NCBI RefSeq assembly: GCF_003473545.1
Contig: NZ_QUCM01000005.1
Location: forward strand, 62,001-126,000
Direction: 5' to 3'
DNA length: 64,000 bases
Source of the DNA: Clostridium sp. AM22-11AC
GTDB taxonomy: Bacteria > Bacillota > Clostridia > Lachnospirales > Lachnospiraceae
Position numbers and translations under genes: made by a program. Below the pieces are notes generated by a model. The model was not told the origin of the DNA. It did not search any database and worked only from the letters and a program-made list of their open reading frames with translations. Below, in pieces: positions 36,212-45,397 of this stretch. Numbering within the stretch: position 1 is the first letter of the stretch; every line of letters begins with the position of its first letter.

Positions 36212-36385
36212 ACATAACTATGTACTCTCGGAGTCTTTCCTGCACTTGCCTTTGCGGCCGATTTTCCGCCAGTTGCACCCGAATTTCATCAACGTACGCA
36301 CTGCGTACGCCTCAGAAATTTGGGCACAATTGACAAAAAATCTTCTCGCAAAATCAAGTACAAAAAGATTCCGAGAGTACATAAC
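36212..36385. repeat. Palindromic repeat family B, full copy (about 170 bp)
   Basis: Two arms of about 70 bases form one long imperfect hairpin: ATGTACTCTCGGAGTCTTT at the left pairs with AAAGATTCCGAGAGTACAT at the right, and GAATTTC pairs with GAAATTTG near the centre, around GTACGCACTGCGTAC. It carries no gene. A half copy lies in the ribU leader. Short arm-like pieces occur at 37732-37752, 49862-49880 and 56046-56064. Confidence 0.75.
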
Positions 36386-36403
36386 TGAGAAAGGGAGAAT
36401 GGC

Positions 36404-36742
36404 ATGCAGATACTTGGGATCAACTTTAAGAGCAAGGCAGAACGAGAACAGGATGAGAAGAAATATAAAGAACGTATATTTCCGGGGGGAGAAGAAGAAC
36501 GGGAGAAGGTCTGCCGGGAATTAGCCAAAAGATTGCCTGGGAAAGATGAAAAAGATCTGCTGATGTGTTATGTACATGTGAGAGACCGGATGACCGGGGC
36601 AGGACTTTCTTTTGAGCAGGTGAAAAAAGAAACGAAAGGGGCCCAGTGGCTTTCTTTTGCAGATGAGGAAACCTTTGATGGGATCTGGGAAGTGATGGGA
36701 TTAGTGCGTGCAGACAGCAGTAAAAATGCAGATAAAAATTAA
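36404..36742 (+). CDS. Small hypothetical charged protein
   Basis: 112 residues, highly charged, without signal peptide or membrane segment. It starts MQILGINFKSKAEREQDEKKY and is mainly helical. AAGGGAG is about 7 bases before the ATG. I do not recognise the family; the length, ribosome site and composition support a real gene. It begins 19 bases after the family B hairpin, which may therefore lie in its 5' leader. Confidence 0.6.
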   Translation: MQILGINFKSKAEREQDEKKYKERIFPGGEEEREKVCRELAKRLPGKDEKDLLMCYVHVRDRMTGAGLSFEQVKKETKGAQWLSFADEETFDGIWEVMGLVRADSSKNADKN

Positions 36743-36818
36743 GGTGAAAATGCGTAAAAAAAGTTTTATATTTTTAAAGATTGTTTTATAAGTACCTGTA
36801 TAGCGACCTGGTTGAGTA

Positions 36819-37592
36819 TTATGTTAAAATGGGACGATCTTCCGTCAGAATATAGAGAAAGGCTGAGTGAAGAGCTTGAAGAGAATTACAGTCATGGATA
36901 CCATTCTCTTTACATTTGCAGATACGTTTTTTTCGTTCTCTGTGTGAAGTTACAATAGGCGTTCCATCACCCGCTAATGCTAAAGCATCTGCATGGATAA
37001 GCCCTGTAGAAACAGAAATCTCAAGGAATTCCTTTTGATAGATTTTAAAGAGAGAAGAATAAGGCTGTTCATCAAGTTTGAAATCTGTTTTCTCCAAGGT
37101 CGGAAGAAGATCGGCAACTGTAACTTTTTCCACGGAATCAGCTTTTGTACCTTTTGTTTTAGGCTTTTTAATCTTGGTCTTCAGCGGATGGATGTGTGGT
37201 GACATATGATCATCATCAGAGTTCCATAAGCGGTTTAAAAAATCATAAAAAGTACAAACACCGGGAGTGTTACCAACTTCAAATCCACTAAGGATAGCAT
37301 AAAGAGGATTCATTTTAAGCTGAGCAGCCCACTTCGTTAATGAAGTAACTTTAAAGTCAATGGAAAGAAGATGAGAACGCTGCATGCAAGAAGGAGTTCG
37401 TGGAGTTGGTCCGAATTTTGAATATTTATCAGCCATAAAAGTATCGGTAAAAGATAAATTGAGATTCCAAAACCGCTCAATGATATCCCAGGTGGAACGA
37501 GCAAGAGCATTTGGATTAGGATAATATTTACGAAGATTAGTAACAACAAAGTTTTGGTAGTCAACATGACTGCCACAATTAACAGGTAACAT
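36819..37592 (-). pseudogene. Truncated DDE-type transposase
   Basis: The N-terminal 230 residues resemble an IS transposase: helical start YQNFVVTNLRKYYPNPNALARST, then MQRSHLLSIDFKVTSLTKWA and the likely first catalytic Asp in ALALAGDGTPIVTSHRERKKR followed by CKCKENGIHDC. The catalytic second half is missing; after about residue 235 the frame runs into unrelated DNA. GGAGGG is about 8 bases before the ATG at 37592. I could not assign the IS family. The right IS end is probably within 37600-37700, and the left end is lost. Confidence 0.7.
36821..36958 (+). pseudogene. Possible gene start cut off by the transposase fragment
   Basis: A 45-residue frame starts MLKWDDLPSEYRERLSEELE and continues ENYSHGYHS, a plausible amphipathic protein start. 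It then runs antisense into the transposase fragment and soon stops. The first 25-30 residues look coding while the rest does not, as expected if an insertion or deletion replaced its 3' part. No strong ribosome site is seen, so chance cannot be excluded. Confidence 0.3.
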
Positions 37593-37777
37593 AAAAATCG
37601 CCCTCCAGTCGATAAAATAAAATATATTCAATCGGCTTCGCCGTAAATTTTGAGCGATTTGTCAAGTGTTTTTGGCAAAAAAGTGGGGGATTTAATAAAA
37701 AGGAATCAGAAAGCCTTGATTTTACTGAGTTGAAGATTCCGAGAGATCATAGAATAAAGAAGGGATGAAAAAAGTCA

Positions 37778-38251
37778 ATGGAGAAGGAACGGGCAAAACT
37801 ATTAGATGAATTGTTGAACCAAATCGATCGGGCATATGATTTAATGGAAGAATATGATTCTATGTCGAGAAAATATGGGGAGGTGATTTTATATCAGGTT
37901 GAAGCTCATTTGATAAAATATATCGGGGAGCATCCAGGAACGACGGTTTCAGATATAGCACAAGATTTGAACAAAACCAGCAGTGCAGCGAGTCAGATGG
38001 TGAAAAAACTGCAGACAAAAGGATTGATTGAACAAATAAAAAATGAAAAAAACAGGAGAAATACTTTTTTGAATTTGACGTCTGCTGGATGGAGCTTGTA
38101 CGAGGCAAGAGAAAAATTTGAGCAACATTGCTATGAACGGACATTTGAGTATTTAGCAGAGTTTTCAGAAAAAGAAATAGAAGTAGTATGCAGGATATTG
38201 GATAGGATGAACCAAACCTTTAAATTAGATATAGAGGACAGCAAAATGTAA
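37778..38251 (+). CDS. MarR family transcriptional regulator
   Basis: 157 residues. The winged-helix core is at about 45-110: HLIKYIGEHPGTTVSDIAQDLNKTSSAASQMVKKLQTKGLIEQ, then the wing KNEKNRRNTFLNLT. It is followed by a terminator and then malY and a symporter gene, so it is the likely local regulator of those two. The ligand is unknown. Codons are more AT-rich than in the housekeeping genes nearby. Confidence 0.88.
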   Translation: MEKERAKLLDELLNQIDRAYDLMEEYDSMSRKYGEVILYQVEAHLIKYIGEHPGTTVSDIAQDLNKTSSAASQMVKKLQTKGLIEQIKNEKNRRNTFLNLTSAGWSLYEAREKFEQHCYERTFEYLAEFSEKEIEVVCRILDRMNQTFKLDIEDSKM

Positions 38252-38281
38252 AACATGCACAAAAGTGCATGTTTTATTTTG
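38252..38281 (+). terminator. Terminator after the MarR gene
   Basis: AAAACATGCAC / GTGCATGTTTT stem with the loop AAAA, followed by ATTTTG. Confidence 0.8.
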
Positions 38282-38294
38282 TTTATTTAAGGTA

Positions 38295-38323
38295 TTTACA
38301 TATGCAAAGAAAGATGATATTAT
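38295..38323 (+). promoter_or_regulatory. Putative promoter of the malY-agcS unit
   Basis: TTTACA at 38295-38300 and TATTAT at 38318-38323 with a 17-base spacer. The AT-rich bases 38324-38352 just after it (ATAAGAACTATTAAGTAT) form a loose dyad that could be the MarR operator. Confidence 0.5.
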
Positions 38324-38373
38324 CTTACCATAAGAACTATTAAGTATCTAAATAATACAAAAGGAGAGGAAAA

Positions 38374-39552
38374 ATGAAGTATAATTTTGATGAAATTATT
38401 GACAGAAGTAATACCTACAGCTTTAAAAGAGATTGTTTGCCTGAAGGAGCACCTAAAGACAGTCTTTCTTTTTGGGTTGCAGATATGGATTTTCCTTGTG
38501 CTGATCCTGTTATAGAAGCACTGCATCAAAGAATTGATAGGAAGATATACGGTTATACAGCATATGACAATCAAGATGTCTATGAGGCTGTATCAGGATG
38601 GTTTATGAGACAATATGGATGGAAAATAGAAAGAGAAGAACTATCATTTAGTCCTGGAGTTGTTCCTGCGCTTGCATTTCTGATTCGGGCCTTAACAGAG
38701 CCGGGAGATGGAATCATCATTCAGCGGCCAGTATACTACCCATTTACAATTAAAATTGAAAATGCAGGAAGAAGGGTTGTAAATAATCCGCTGATCCATG
38801 ATGGAAATACGTATAGGATGGATTATATTGATCTTGAAGAGAAATTGAAAAATCCGCAAAATAAGGGAATTATTATTTGCAGTCCACATAATCCGGTAGG
38901 TCGCGTATGGACTGAAGATGAGTTGAGACAGTTAGTGGATCTTTGTAAGAAATACAATAAATGGATTATTTCTGACGAAATTCATTGTGATTTGACAAGA
39001 AAGGGCATGAAGCATCATCCACTTTTAACTGTGGCACCAGATTATAAAGATCAGATTATTGCATGTACTGCACCAAGTAAAACATTTAACTTGGCAGGAA
39101 TGCAGATATCTAATATTGTGATTCCGAATAAAGAATATAAAGCAAAATTTGATTTTCTGTTAGACGATTGCTTTGGTTTGATGGCTGCACCCCTGGGAAT
39201 TTCTGCAATGATTGCTGCATATACACACGGGGAAGAATGGCTTGATCAGGTTCGAGAGTATATTGATGAAAATATTGCTTATGTACATGATTTCCTTCAG
39301 AAAAATATGCCTGAAGTTACGATGTCAGATACACAGGGAACGTATTTAATATGGTTGGATTTCAGAGCATATTGCAATGATGAGAAAAAGCTGGAGAAGC
39401 TTATGCACGAGAGTGCGAAGGTTGCCTTGGATGAAGGTTATATTTTTGGAGATGAGGGAAAGGGCTTTGAAAGAATTAATATGGCCAGTCCAAGAAGTAT
39501 GATTGTAGAATGTATGGAACGGATTCATAAAGCATTGAAACCAGAAGTGTAA
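38374..39552 (+). CDS. MalY/PatB family PLP C-S lyase or aminotransferase
   Basis: 392 residues, fold-type I PLP enzyme. The start FDEIIDRSNTYSFKRD and FWVADMDFPCADPV are typical of MalY/PatB. SDEIHCDL holds the PLP Asp, and the lysine is in TAPSKTFNLAGMQ. Such enzymes cleave cystathionine or cysteine conjugates. AAAAGGAGAGG lies just before the ATG. It is followed 33 bases later by an AgcS-type symporter, suggesting uptake and cleavage of an amino acid or derivative. Confidence 0.9.
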   Translation: MKYNFDEIIDRSNTYSFKRDCLPEGAPKDSLSFWVADMDFPCADPVIEALHQRIDRKIYGYTAYDNQDVYEAVSGWFMRQYGWKIEREELSFSPGVVPALAFLIRALTEPGDGIIIQRPVYYPFTIKIENAGRRVVNNPLIHDGNTYRMDYIDLEEKLKNPQNKGIIICSPHNPVGRVWTEDELRQLVDLCKKYNKWIISDEIHCDLTRKGMKHHPLLTVAPDYKDQIIACTAPSKTFNLAGMQISNIVIPNKEYKAKFDFLLDDCFGLMAAPLGISAMIAAYTHGEEWLDQVREYIDENIAYVHDFLQKNMPEVTMSDTQGTYLIWLDFRAYCNDEKKLEKLMHESAKVALDEGYIFGDEGKGFERINMASPRSMIVECMERIHKALKPEV

Positions 39553-39585
39553 TTTACTGAATACAGAGGAGAAAGGGAGATTGGT

Positions 39586-41049
39586 ATGGAAGTACTTACC
39601 AGCATTTTAAATTTTTTTGACACCGTTTTGTGGAGCAGCCCGTTAATTTATATTTCCATTTTTGTTGGACTTCTCTATACTGTTGGCTTAAAGGGATTTC
39701 AAGTTCGATACTTAAAACAAATGGTGAATAGCGTTTTTGAAAAGAGTGCAGATAGTGAATCCTCCACATCATTTGAAGCATTTGCTTTGACGGTTGCGGC
39801 AAGAGTTGGAACGGGAAATATTGTAGGCGTTGCAACTGCAATTGCAGCAGGTGGCCCTGGTGCAGTATTCTGGATGTGGGTTATGGCAATTCTGGGAGCG
39901 GCAACCTCTTTTGCAGAAAATACGTTAGCTCAGGTGTATAAAGAAAAGGTTGACGGAATGTATCGGGGCGGTACTTCATTTTTTGTAAAAAAGGGACTTG
40001 GCCTTGGATGGTTTGGAACCGTATTTGCATTTTGCAGCCTTTTGAATTGTGGCATTTTGCATACAACACAGCCGAACTCCATTGCTGATGCAATGTATAA
40101 TGCTTTTGGTGTTCCACACTGGATTGTGGGAGTTATCATGGTAATTATAGCCGCAATTATCATTTCAGGCGGCTTAAAAAGTATTATTCGATTTACATCA
40201 AAGATTGTACCGATCATGTGCCTTCTGTACCTGGGAGTTACTTTAATTGTACTTGGCGTTAATATCACTAAAATTCCGGCAGTATTTGCGCTTATTTTTA
40301 AAAGTGCATTTGGTAAAGATGCAATTTTTGGTGGTATGGTGGGATCAGCAATTGCATATGGTATCAAGAGAGGTGTCTATTCAAGTGAAGCAGGTATGGG
40401 AACTACACCTCAAGCAGCAGCAATTGCGGGAGTATCTCACCCGGCAAAGGTTGGTTTGACACAGGCTTTATCCGTATATGTTGATACATTACTGGTTTGT
40501 ACCGCAACAGCCTTAATGATTTTACTTGCCGGTACATATAATGTAACAGATGCGGCGGGGAGTGTATTGTATGAAGGTATTAGCGGAGTCAATGCTGGTG
40601 TTGGTTTTACACAGGGAGCACTGGATTCTGTAATTCATGGTTTCGGTTATCCAATGATAGCGGTTATGCTGGCATTATTTTCATTTACGACATTAGTAGG
40701 CTGCTTTAATATTTCTGAATCTGATTTGATTTATATGTTCAAGGGATATTCAAAAAGTAAGATGGCACAGATTTTGTTTAAAGTATGGTTTTTAATTCCA
40801 ATCTTTATTGGCTGTATTTCAAGTACAGAATTTGCATGGTTATGTGCGGATATTGGAACCGGAGCATCTTGCTGGGTTACACTAATTGCAGTGATTTTCC
40901 TGTTCCCAATTGTGAGGAAGGTCTGGAATGATTATGAAAAACAATTCAAGGATGGAAAGGATCCTATTTTCCGACCAGACAATTGCGGCATAAAAAATGC
41001 TGATCTCTGGAATGAAATAGCAGATGAATATGAAAAAAAACTGAAATAA
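39586..41049 (+). CDS. Sodium:amino-acid symporter (AgcS/AlsT family)
   Basis: 487 residues with about ten membrane helices. The family blocks FALTVAARVGTGNIVGVATAI, GPGAVFWMWVMA, YRGGTSFFVKKGLG and RGVYSSEAGMGTTPQAAA are present. The family imports alanine or glycine with sodium. The position behind malY suggests a shared substrate or product. Codon use is AT-rich like malY. A strong terminator follows. Confidence 0.93.
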   Translation: MEVLTSILNFFDTVLWSSPLIYISIFVGLLYTVGLKGFQVRYLKQMVNSVFEKSADSESSTSFEAFALTVAARVGTGNIVGVATAIAAGGPGAVFWMWVMAILGAATSFAENTLAQVYKEKVDGMYRGGTSFFVKKGLGLGWFGTVFAFCSLLNCGILHTTQPNSIADAMYNAFGVPHWIVGVIMVIIAAIIISGGLKSIIRFTSKIVPIMCLLYLGVTLIVLGVNITKIPAVFALIFKSAFGKDAIFGGMVGSAIAYGIKRGVYSSEAGMGTTPQAAAIAGVSHPAKVGLTQALSVYVDTLLVCTATALMILLAGTYNVTDAAGSVLYEGISGVNAGVGFTQGALDSVIHGFGYPMIAVMLALFSFTTLVGCFNISESDLIYMFKGYSKSKMAQILFKVWFLIPIFIGCISSTEFAWLCADIGTGASCWVTLIAVIFLFPIVRKVWNDYEKQFKDGKDPIFRPDNCGIKNADLWNEIADEYEKKLK

Positions 41050-41055
41050 GAAGAC

Positions 41056-41090
41056 TACCGCATACCAAATTGGTATGCGGTAGCTTTTTT
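41056..41090 (+). terminator. Terminator after the symporter gene
   Basis: CTACCGCATACCA / TGGTATGCGGTAG, a 13-bp or longer stem, followed by CTTTTTT. Confidence 0.92.
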
Positions 41091-41460
41091 AAGGTTTTTT
41101 GAAAATGGTCATGTCCAGAAAAGAAAACGCAGCGGGTGTGATAGAGTGTAATGCATCAAAGGATTTCGTAAATAGTTTGATTTGTGATTGGTTTTGCGTT
41201 GTTTCCTTTTACGAAACAGGAATCTTTTCATCCGTTCATATGGACAATGCAGAGGCCGACTGTTTTATTGCAGAAAAGAAAAAATTTACGGGATGAAAAA
41301 AATCTGTAAAAGCAGACAGCAGTCTGACATAGGAGGAAGACTGTAAGAGGGATAGGTTTATACTTATAAGCAATACAGATAATGCTATAAGTAAAAAAAG
41401 AACATATTTTTCGACTAAAAATTAACAAAACAAAATTCTGAAAAAATATTAAAAAAAGTG
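41091..41460. other. Intergenic stretch with no recognised gene
   Basis: It contains a 66-codon open frame at 41099-41296 without a ribosome site or recognisable family, which I do not call as a gene, and A-rich DNA before the tRNA promoter. No hairpin or repeat stands out. Confidence 0.5.
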
Positions 41461-41489
41461 TTGACAAAAACTATATCATTTATTATAAT
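41461..41489 (+). promoter_or_regulatory. tRNA-Arg promoter
   Basis: TTGACA at 41461-41466 and TATAAT at 41484-41489 with a 17-base spacer, followed by AATCTACGTTGC as in the other tRNA promoter at 34439. Confidence 0.88.
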
Positions 41490-41531
41490 AATCTACGTTG
41501 CTAAGGAATACAGCAAGCAACACAAACGAAT

Positions 41532-41605
41532 GCGTCAGTAGCTCAGCTGGATAGAGCATACGGCTACGGACCGTAGTGTCGGGAGTTCGAATCTTCTCTG
41601 GCGCA
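41532..41605 (+). tRNA. tRNA-Arg (ACG)
   Basis: Acceptor GCGTCAG / CTGGCGC, anticodon arm TACGG-CTACGGA-CCGTA giving ACG (A34 is expected to be inosine), T-arm GAGTTCGAATCTTC. 74 bases. Confidence 0.95.
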
Positions 41606-41609
41606 TGTA

Positions 41610-41646
41610 AAAAGCAGATTCTTTATGGATCTGCTTTTTTTGTGCT
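41610..41646 (+). terminator. Terminator after tRNA-Arg
   Basis: AAAAGCAGATT / GATCTGCTTTT stem followed by T-rich sequence. Confidence 0.85.
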
Positions 41647-41768
41647 TGTGCGTTTATATGCAAACCTGTCAGTAATGGGGTTGCTGATCATGTAACAGAA
41701 AAACCTGCCAGTGGCAGATCAGGAAAGTGCAGTGAAAAAGGATCGATCAACAGAGGATGGAGAAAAGA

Positions 41769-43490
41769 ATGACAAAATCAGTCTGGATGCTTCATGCAAA
41801 AAAAGCAGATTTTAATGGTCTGGCGGCAAGGTTTCATATCAGTCCTATTACCGCCCGGATCATCAGAAACCGGGATATTACGGATATAAAAGAATTTGAC
41901 AAATACTTAAACGGAAGCCTGAAGGATCTGTATGATCCCCGGCTGCTCCCGGATATGGAAAAAGCTGTTTCTATATTAAAGGAAAAGATAGGAAGCGGCG
42001 CCAGGATCCGGATCGTGGGAGATTATGATATTGACGGTGTGTGTTCTACCTGCATCCTTTATAAGGGGCTGAGCCGGGTAGGAGCGAAAGTTGATTATGT
42101 AATACCGGAGCGCATTAAGGATGGTTATGGTATTAATGAACATATTATTGAAAAAGCGGCTGCAGACGGCATTCATATGATACTTACCTGTGATAATGGC
42201 ATTGCGGCCATTGATCAGATCGCAGAGGCAAAGAAGCTGGGAATGACAGTTGTGGTAACAGATCACCACGATATCCAGGCAGATGAGGTTTCAGGAGAGG
42301 AGATCGTGCCTCCTGCGGATGCCATTGTCAATCCTAAGAGAAAAGACAGTAAATATCCGTTTAGTGAGATCTGCGGCGCTATGGTGGCATATAGACTGAT
42401 CCAGGTGCTTTTTGAAGAATACGGGATCGACCGCCAGGAATGGCTGGATATGCTGGAGCTGGCGGCCATCGCTACAGTAGGCGATGTGATGAAGCTTAAG
42501 GATGAAAACCGTATTGTAGTAAAAGAAGGTCTTAAAAAGCTGGCAGATACAAAGATCCAGGGTCTTGTAAGTCTCATGGAGAAAAATACACTGGACCCGG
42601 AGCACATAAGCGCCTATCATATTGGTTTTGTGCTGGGACCATGCCTGAATGCCAGCGGGCGTTTAAAAACAGCCCAGATGGCTATGGAACTGCTTCTGGC
42701 AGAAAATAAGGCCCAGGCAGATGAACTGGCAGATGAATTAAAGGCATTAAATGATGAACGAAAGGACATGACACAGGAAGGGACAGAGGCTGCCATCCTT
42801 CAGGTAGAAACAGAGCTTAAGGATGATAAGGTTCTGGTGATTTTCCTGCCGGACTGCCATGAGTCACTGGCAGGCATTGTAGCCGGCAGGATCCGTGAAC
42901 GGTATAATAAGCCTGTATTTGTCCTTACAAGGGCAGAGGGCTGCGCAAAAGGCTCAGGACGATCTATAGAGGCATATCACATGTTCCGTGCCTTAGTGGA
43001 GGTAAAAGATCTTCTGTTAAAATTTGGTGGTCATCCCATGGCAGCGGGATTTTCGCTGGAAGAGGCCAATATAGAGGAATTTCGCAGACGGTTAAATGAA
43101 AATGCAAAAGAACGGCTTACAGAGGATGATTTTATCCCAAGAGTATGGATCGATGTTCCTATGCCTTTTGAATATATAACAGAGAGCCTGATACAGGAAT
43201 TAGAACTTCTGGAGCCTTTTGGACAGGGAAATGAAAAACCCCAGTTTGCTTTAAAATCCCTGAAAATACGAAGTGCCAGAGTATTTGGCCGCAACCGGAA
43301 TGTAGTAAAATTATCCCTGATGAATGAACGGGGATTTTCCATGGATGGGGTAGTATTTACAGAAGGTGACTTATTTATGGAAGAAATGGGAAACAGCCGG
43401 AATATGGATATTATTTATTACCCCACAATAAATGAATATAATGGAAACCGAAGCCTTCAGATGGTGATAAAAGACTGGAAGTTTCATTAA
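41769..43490 (+). CDS. recJ: Single-stranded-DNA exonuclease RecJ
   Basis: 573 residues. The DHH domain shows RIVGDYDIDGVCSTCIL (metal Asp residues), VVVTDHHDIQ and NPKRKDSKYPFSEICGA; the DHHA1 part has ESLAGIVAGRIRERYNKP, GSGRSIEAYH and FGGHPMAAGFSL; an OB-like domain closes the protein (EPFGQGNEKPQF). It degrades single-stranded DNA 5' to 3' in repair. GGAG 6 bases upstream supports the ATG at 41769; one at 41757 is also in frame. A family A repeat follows. Confidence 0.93.
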   Translation: MTKSVWMLHAKKADFNGLAARFHISPITARIIRNRDITDIKEFDKYLNGSLKDLYDPRLLPDMEKAVSILKEKIGSGARIRIVGDYDIDGVCSTCILYKGLSRVGAKVDYVIPERIKDGYGINEHIIEKAAADGIHMILTCDNGIAAIDQIAEAKKLGMTVVVTDHHDIQADEVSGEEIVPPADAIVNPKRKDSKYPFSEICGAMVAYRLIQVLFEEYGIDRQEWLDMLELAAIATVGDVMKLKDENRIVVKEGLKKLADTKIQGLVSLMEKNTLDPEHISAYHIGFVLGPCLNASGRLKTAQMAMELLLAENKAQADELADELKALNDERKDMTQEGTEAAILQVETELKDDKVLVIFLPDCHESLAGIVAGRIRERYNKPVFVLTRAEGCAKGSGRSIEAYHMFRALVEVKDLLLKFGGHPMAAGFSLEEANIEEFRRRLNENAKERLTEDDFIPRVWIDVPMPFEYITESLIQELELLEPFGQGNEKPQFALKSLKIRSARVFGRNRNVVKLSLMNERGFSMDGVVFTEGDLFMEEMGNSRNMDIIYYPTINEYNGNRSLQMVIKDWKFH

Positions 43491-43548
43491 GGAGATGCCT
43501 CTGGTACACATGCGCCACATAAACAGTAATGATTTTAGTCAAAATTGG

Positions 43549-43701
43549 TTACAGTTCAGCCATGACATCTTCTTGTTTCCATATTCATGAAAACAAAAAG
43601 CTTGGTGGTTCCACCATATGCTGATTTGGATGAGAAAGTGCTTATGCAAGCAAGCTTGCAACACATTCCCTCATTCAAACCAGCGCATGGCTGAACTGTG
43701 A
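43549..43701 (+). repeat. Palindromic repeat family A, copy 2 (153 bp)
   Basis: Same length and plan as the copy at 28763-28915, with about eight base differences. Flanking bases extend the inverted repeat (left AAAATTGG, right CCAAAATT). No target-site duplication is clear. Confidence 0.85.
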
Positions 43702-43732
43702 CCAAAATTGTGAAATGTATGTAAAGGGATAC

Positions 43733-43761
43733 TTGCAATTTGCATAACTATGGGGTATAAT
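43733..43761 (+). promoter_or_regulatory. glyA promoter
   Basis: TTGCAA at 43733-43738 and TATAAT at 43756-43761 with a 17-base spacer. It is 32 bases after the family A repeat. Confidence 0.75.
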
Positions 43762-43840
43762 CGCAGAAAACACCATATCTGGATAAATAAACTGACAAAA
43801 TACTATAGGTATGGGTAAATACTGAAAGGAAGGTAGAACA

Positions 43841-45088
43841 ATGGTAAATACAGTTATGGACTTTATCACTTCCTATGATAAGGAAGTAGGAGAAGCAATT
43901 CAGGCAGAGTGCGGCCGCCAGAGAAGAAATCTGGAGCTGATCGCCTCTGAAAACATTGTATCAGAACCTGTAATGATGGCTATGGGAACTGTACTGACTA
44001 ACAAGTACGCAGAAGGTTATCCAGGCAAGCGTTATTACGGCGGCTGCCAGTATGTAGACGTACTGGAAACCATTGCCATTGAACGTGCAAAGAAGCTGTT
44101 TGGCTGCGATTATGCGAACGTACAGCCACACTCTGGCGCACAGGCAAATATGGCGGTATTTATTGCTATGTTAAAACCGGGAGATACGGTTATGGGTATG
44201 AACCTGGATCATGGCGGTCATCTGACACACGGGAGCCCTGTAAACTTCTCAGGACTGTATTTTAACATTGTTCCTTATGGAGTAGATGACGAAGGCTTTA
44301 TTGATTATGATGAGCTGGAAAGAAAAGCAAAAGAAGCAAAGCCGAAGCTGATCGTGGCAGGTGCCAGCGCTTATGCAAGAACCATTGATTTTAAGCGTTT
44401 CCGTGAGATTGCTGACGAGGTAGGAGCTTACCTGATGGTAGATATGGCTCACATTGCCGGACTTGTAGCAGCAGGAGAGCATCCAAGCCCAATTCCGTAT
44501 GCAGATGTTGTTACAACCACCACCCACAAGACTTTAAGAGGACCAAGAGGCGGTCTGATCTTAGCAAATAAAGAAGCAGCTGAGAAGTTCAATTTCAATA
44601 AAGCAATCTTCCCGGGAACCCAGGGTGGCCCATTGGAGCACGTGATCGCAGCAAAGGCAGTGTGCCTGGGTGAAGCATTAAAGCCTGAATTTAAGGAGTA
44701 TGCACATCAGGTAGTATTAAATGCAAAAGCACTGGCAGATGCACTGCAGAAGCAGGGCTTTAAGATCCTTACAGGCGGCACAGACAACCATCTGATGCTG
44801 TTAGACCTGCGTGGTATGGATATCTCCGGTAAAGAGCTGCAGAACCGATGTGACGAGGTATTTATCACCTTAAACAAGAACACAGTGCCTAACGATCCAA
44901 GAAGCCCGTTTGTAACTTCCGGTGTCCGTATCGGTACACCTGCTGTTACCACCAGAGGCTTAAAGGAAGAGGATATGCCAAAGATCGCAGAGTGCATCTG
45001 GCTGGCAGCTACTGACTTTGAGAATAAGAAAGAGTATATTAAGGCAGAGGTTACTAAGCTTTGCGATAAGTATCCGCTGTATGAGTAA
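43841..45088 (+). CDS. glyA: Serine hydroxymethyltransferase
   Basis: 415 residues. The diagnostic blocks are [74 protein letters not shown] (PLP lysine after TTTH), and the C-terminal [10 protein letters not shown]. It interconverts serine and glycine with tetrahydrofolate. AAGGAAGG precedes the ATG. A terminator follows. It links to the serine pathway genes at 17-19 kb. Confidence 0.98.
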   Translation: MVNTVMDFITSYDKEVGEAIQAECGRQRRNLELIASENIVSEPVMMAMGTVLTNKYAEGYPGKRYYGGCQYVDVLETIAIERAKKLFGCDYANVQPHSGAQANMAVFIAMLKPGDTVMGMNLDHGGHLTHGSPVNFSGLYFNIVPYGVDDEGFIDYDELERKAKEAKPKLIVAGASAYARTIDFKRFREIADEVGAYLMVDMAHIAGLVAAGEHPSPIPYADVVTTTTHKTLRGPRGGLILANKEAAEKFNFNKAIFPGTQGGPLEHVIAAKAVCLGEALKPEFKEYAHQVVLNAKALADALQKQGFKILTGGTDNHLMLLDLRGMDISGKELQNRCDEVFITLNKNTVPNDPRSPFVTSGVRIGTPAVTTRGLKEEDMPKIAECIWLAATDFENKKEYIKAEVTKLCDKYPLYE

Positions 45089-45131
45089 AGAAATATATAA
45101 ACATAATAAGAACTAAGAATGATTTAAAGTG

Positions 45132-45183
45132 AAAAGAGCCTGGAAATATTGGTTTTACAATGTACATTTTCAGGCTCTTTTTT
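45132..45183 (+). terminator. Terminator after glyA
   Basis: AAAAGAGCCTGGAAA pairs with TTTTCAGGCTCTTTT around a 20-base loop, followed by T. Confidence 0.82.
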
Positions 45184-45231
45184 GTCGAAATAATGGATGC
45201 AAAAATGCCCCTTCTATAGTACAATAGAAAT

Positions 45232-45264
45232 GTTACCTCCTCCATACTGGTATCAGAAAGGAGG
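45232..45264 (+). promoter_or_regulatory. Hairpin that hides the toxin ribosome-binding site
   Basis: CCTCCT at 45236-45241 is the exact complement of AGGAGG at 45259-45264, and ATAC/GTAT extends the stem inside. The Shine-Dalgarno site of the 29-residue peptide would be base-paired in the full-length mRNA. A possible -10 (TACAAT) is at 45220-45225, with no good -35. Confidence 0.65.
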
Positions 45265-45274
45265 CGAGTTTATT

Positions 45275-45364
45275 GTGACTGCCCTGCAATCATTTTTTAT
45301 CTCCGTTATGGCAAGTGTAGTAAGTTATTTTATTTGCAAATGGCTGGACGGAGATGACAGGTAA
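45275..45364 (+). CDS. Candidate type I toxin, small membrane peptide
   Basis: 29 residues starting at GTG, 10 bases after AAAGGAGG: (M)TALQSFFIS, a hydrophobic stretch with an inner SVVSYF, then the charged end CKWLDGDDR. One membrane helix with a short polar tail is the form of Fst/Ldr/TxpA-like type I toxins. Codons 4-8 contain CCTGCAATCATTT, repeated at 45459-45471 under a facing promoter. I infer a toxin repressed by an antisense RNA; toxicity is not shown by sequence. Confidence 0.65.
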   Translation: MTALQSFFISVMASVVSYFICKWLDGDDR

Positions 45365-45397
45365 TCAGCCTATGGTTTAAGCCACCATACATAAACG

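Noticed and set aside
36177..36524. 115-codon frame across the family B hairpin
   Set aside because: It lies over a palindromic repeat and overlaps the better-supported 36404 gene; the apparent similarity to a frame at 34944-35150 comes from the repeated DNA.
41099..41296. 66-codon open frame between the symporter and tRNA-Arg
   Set aside because: No ribosome site, no recognisable family, odd composition; more likely chance.
43549..43701. Insertion sequence with target duplication
   Set aside because: No transposase and no clear direct duplication at the flanks; called a repeat only.
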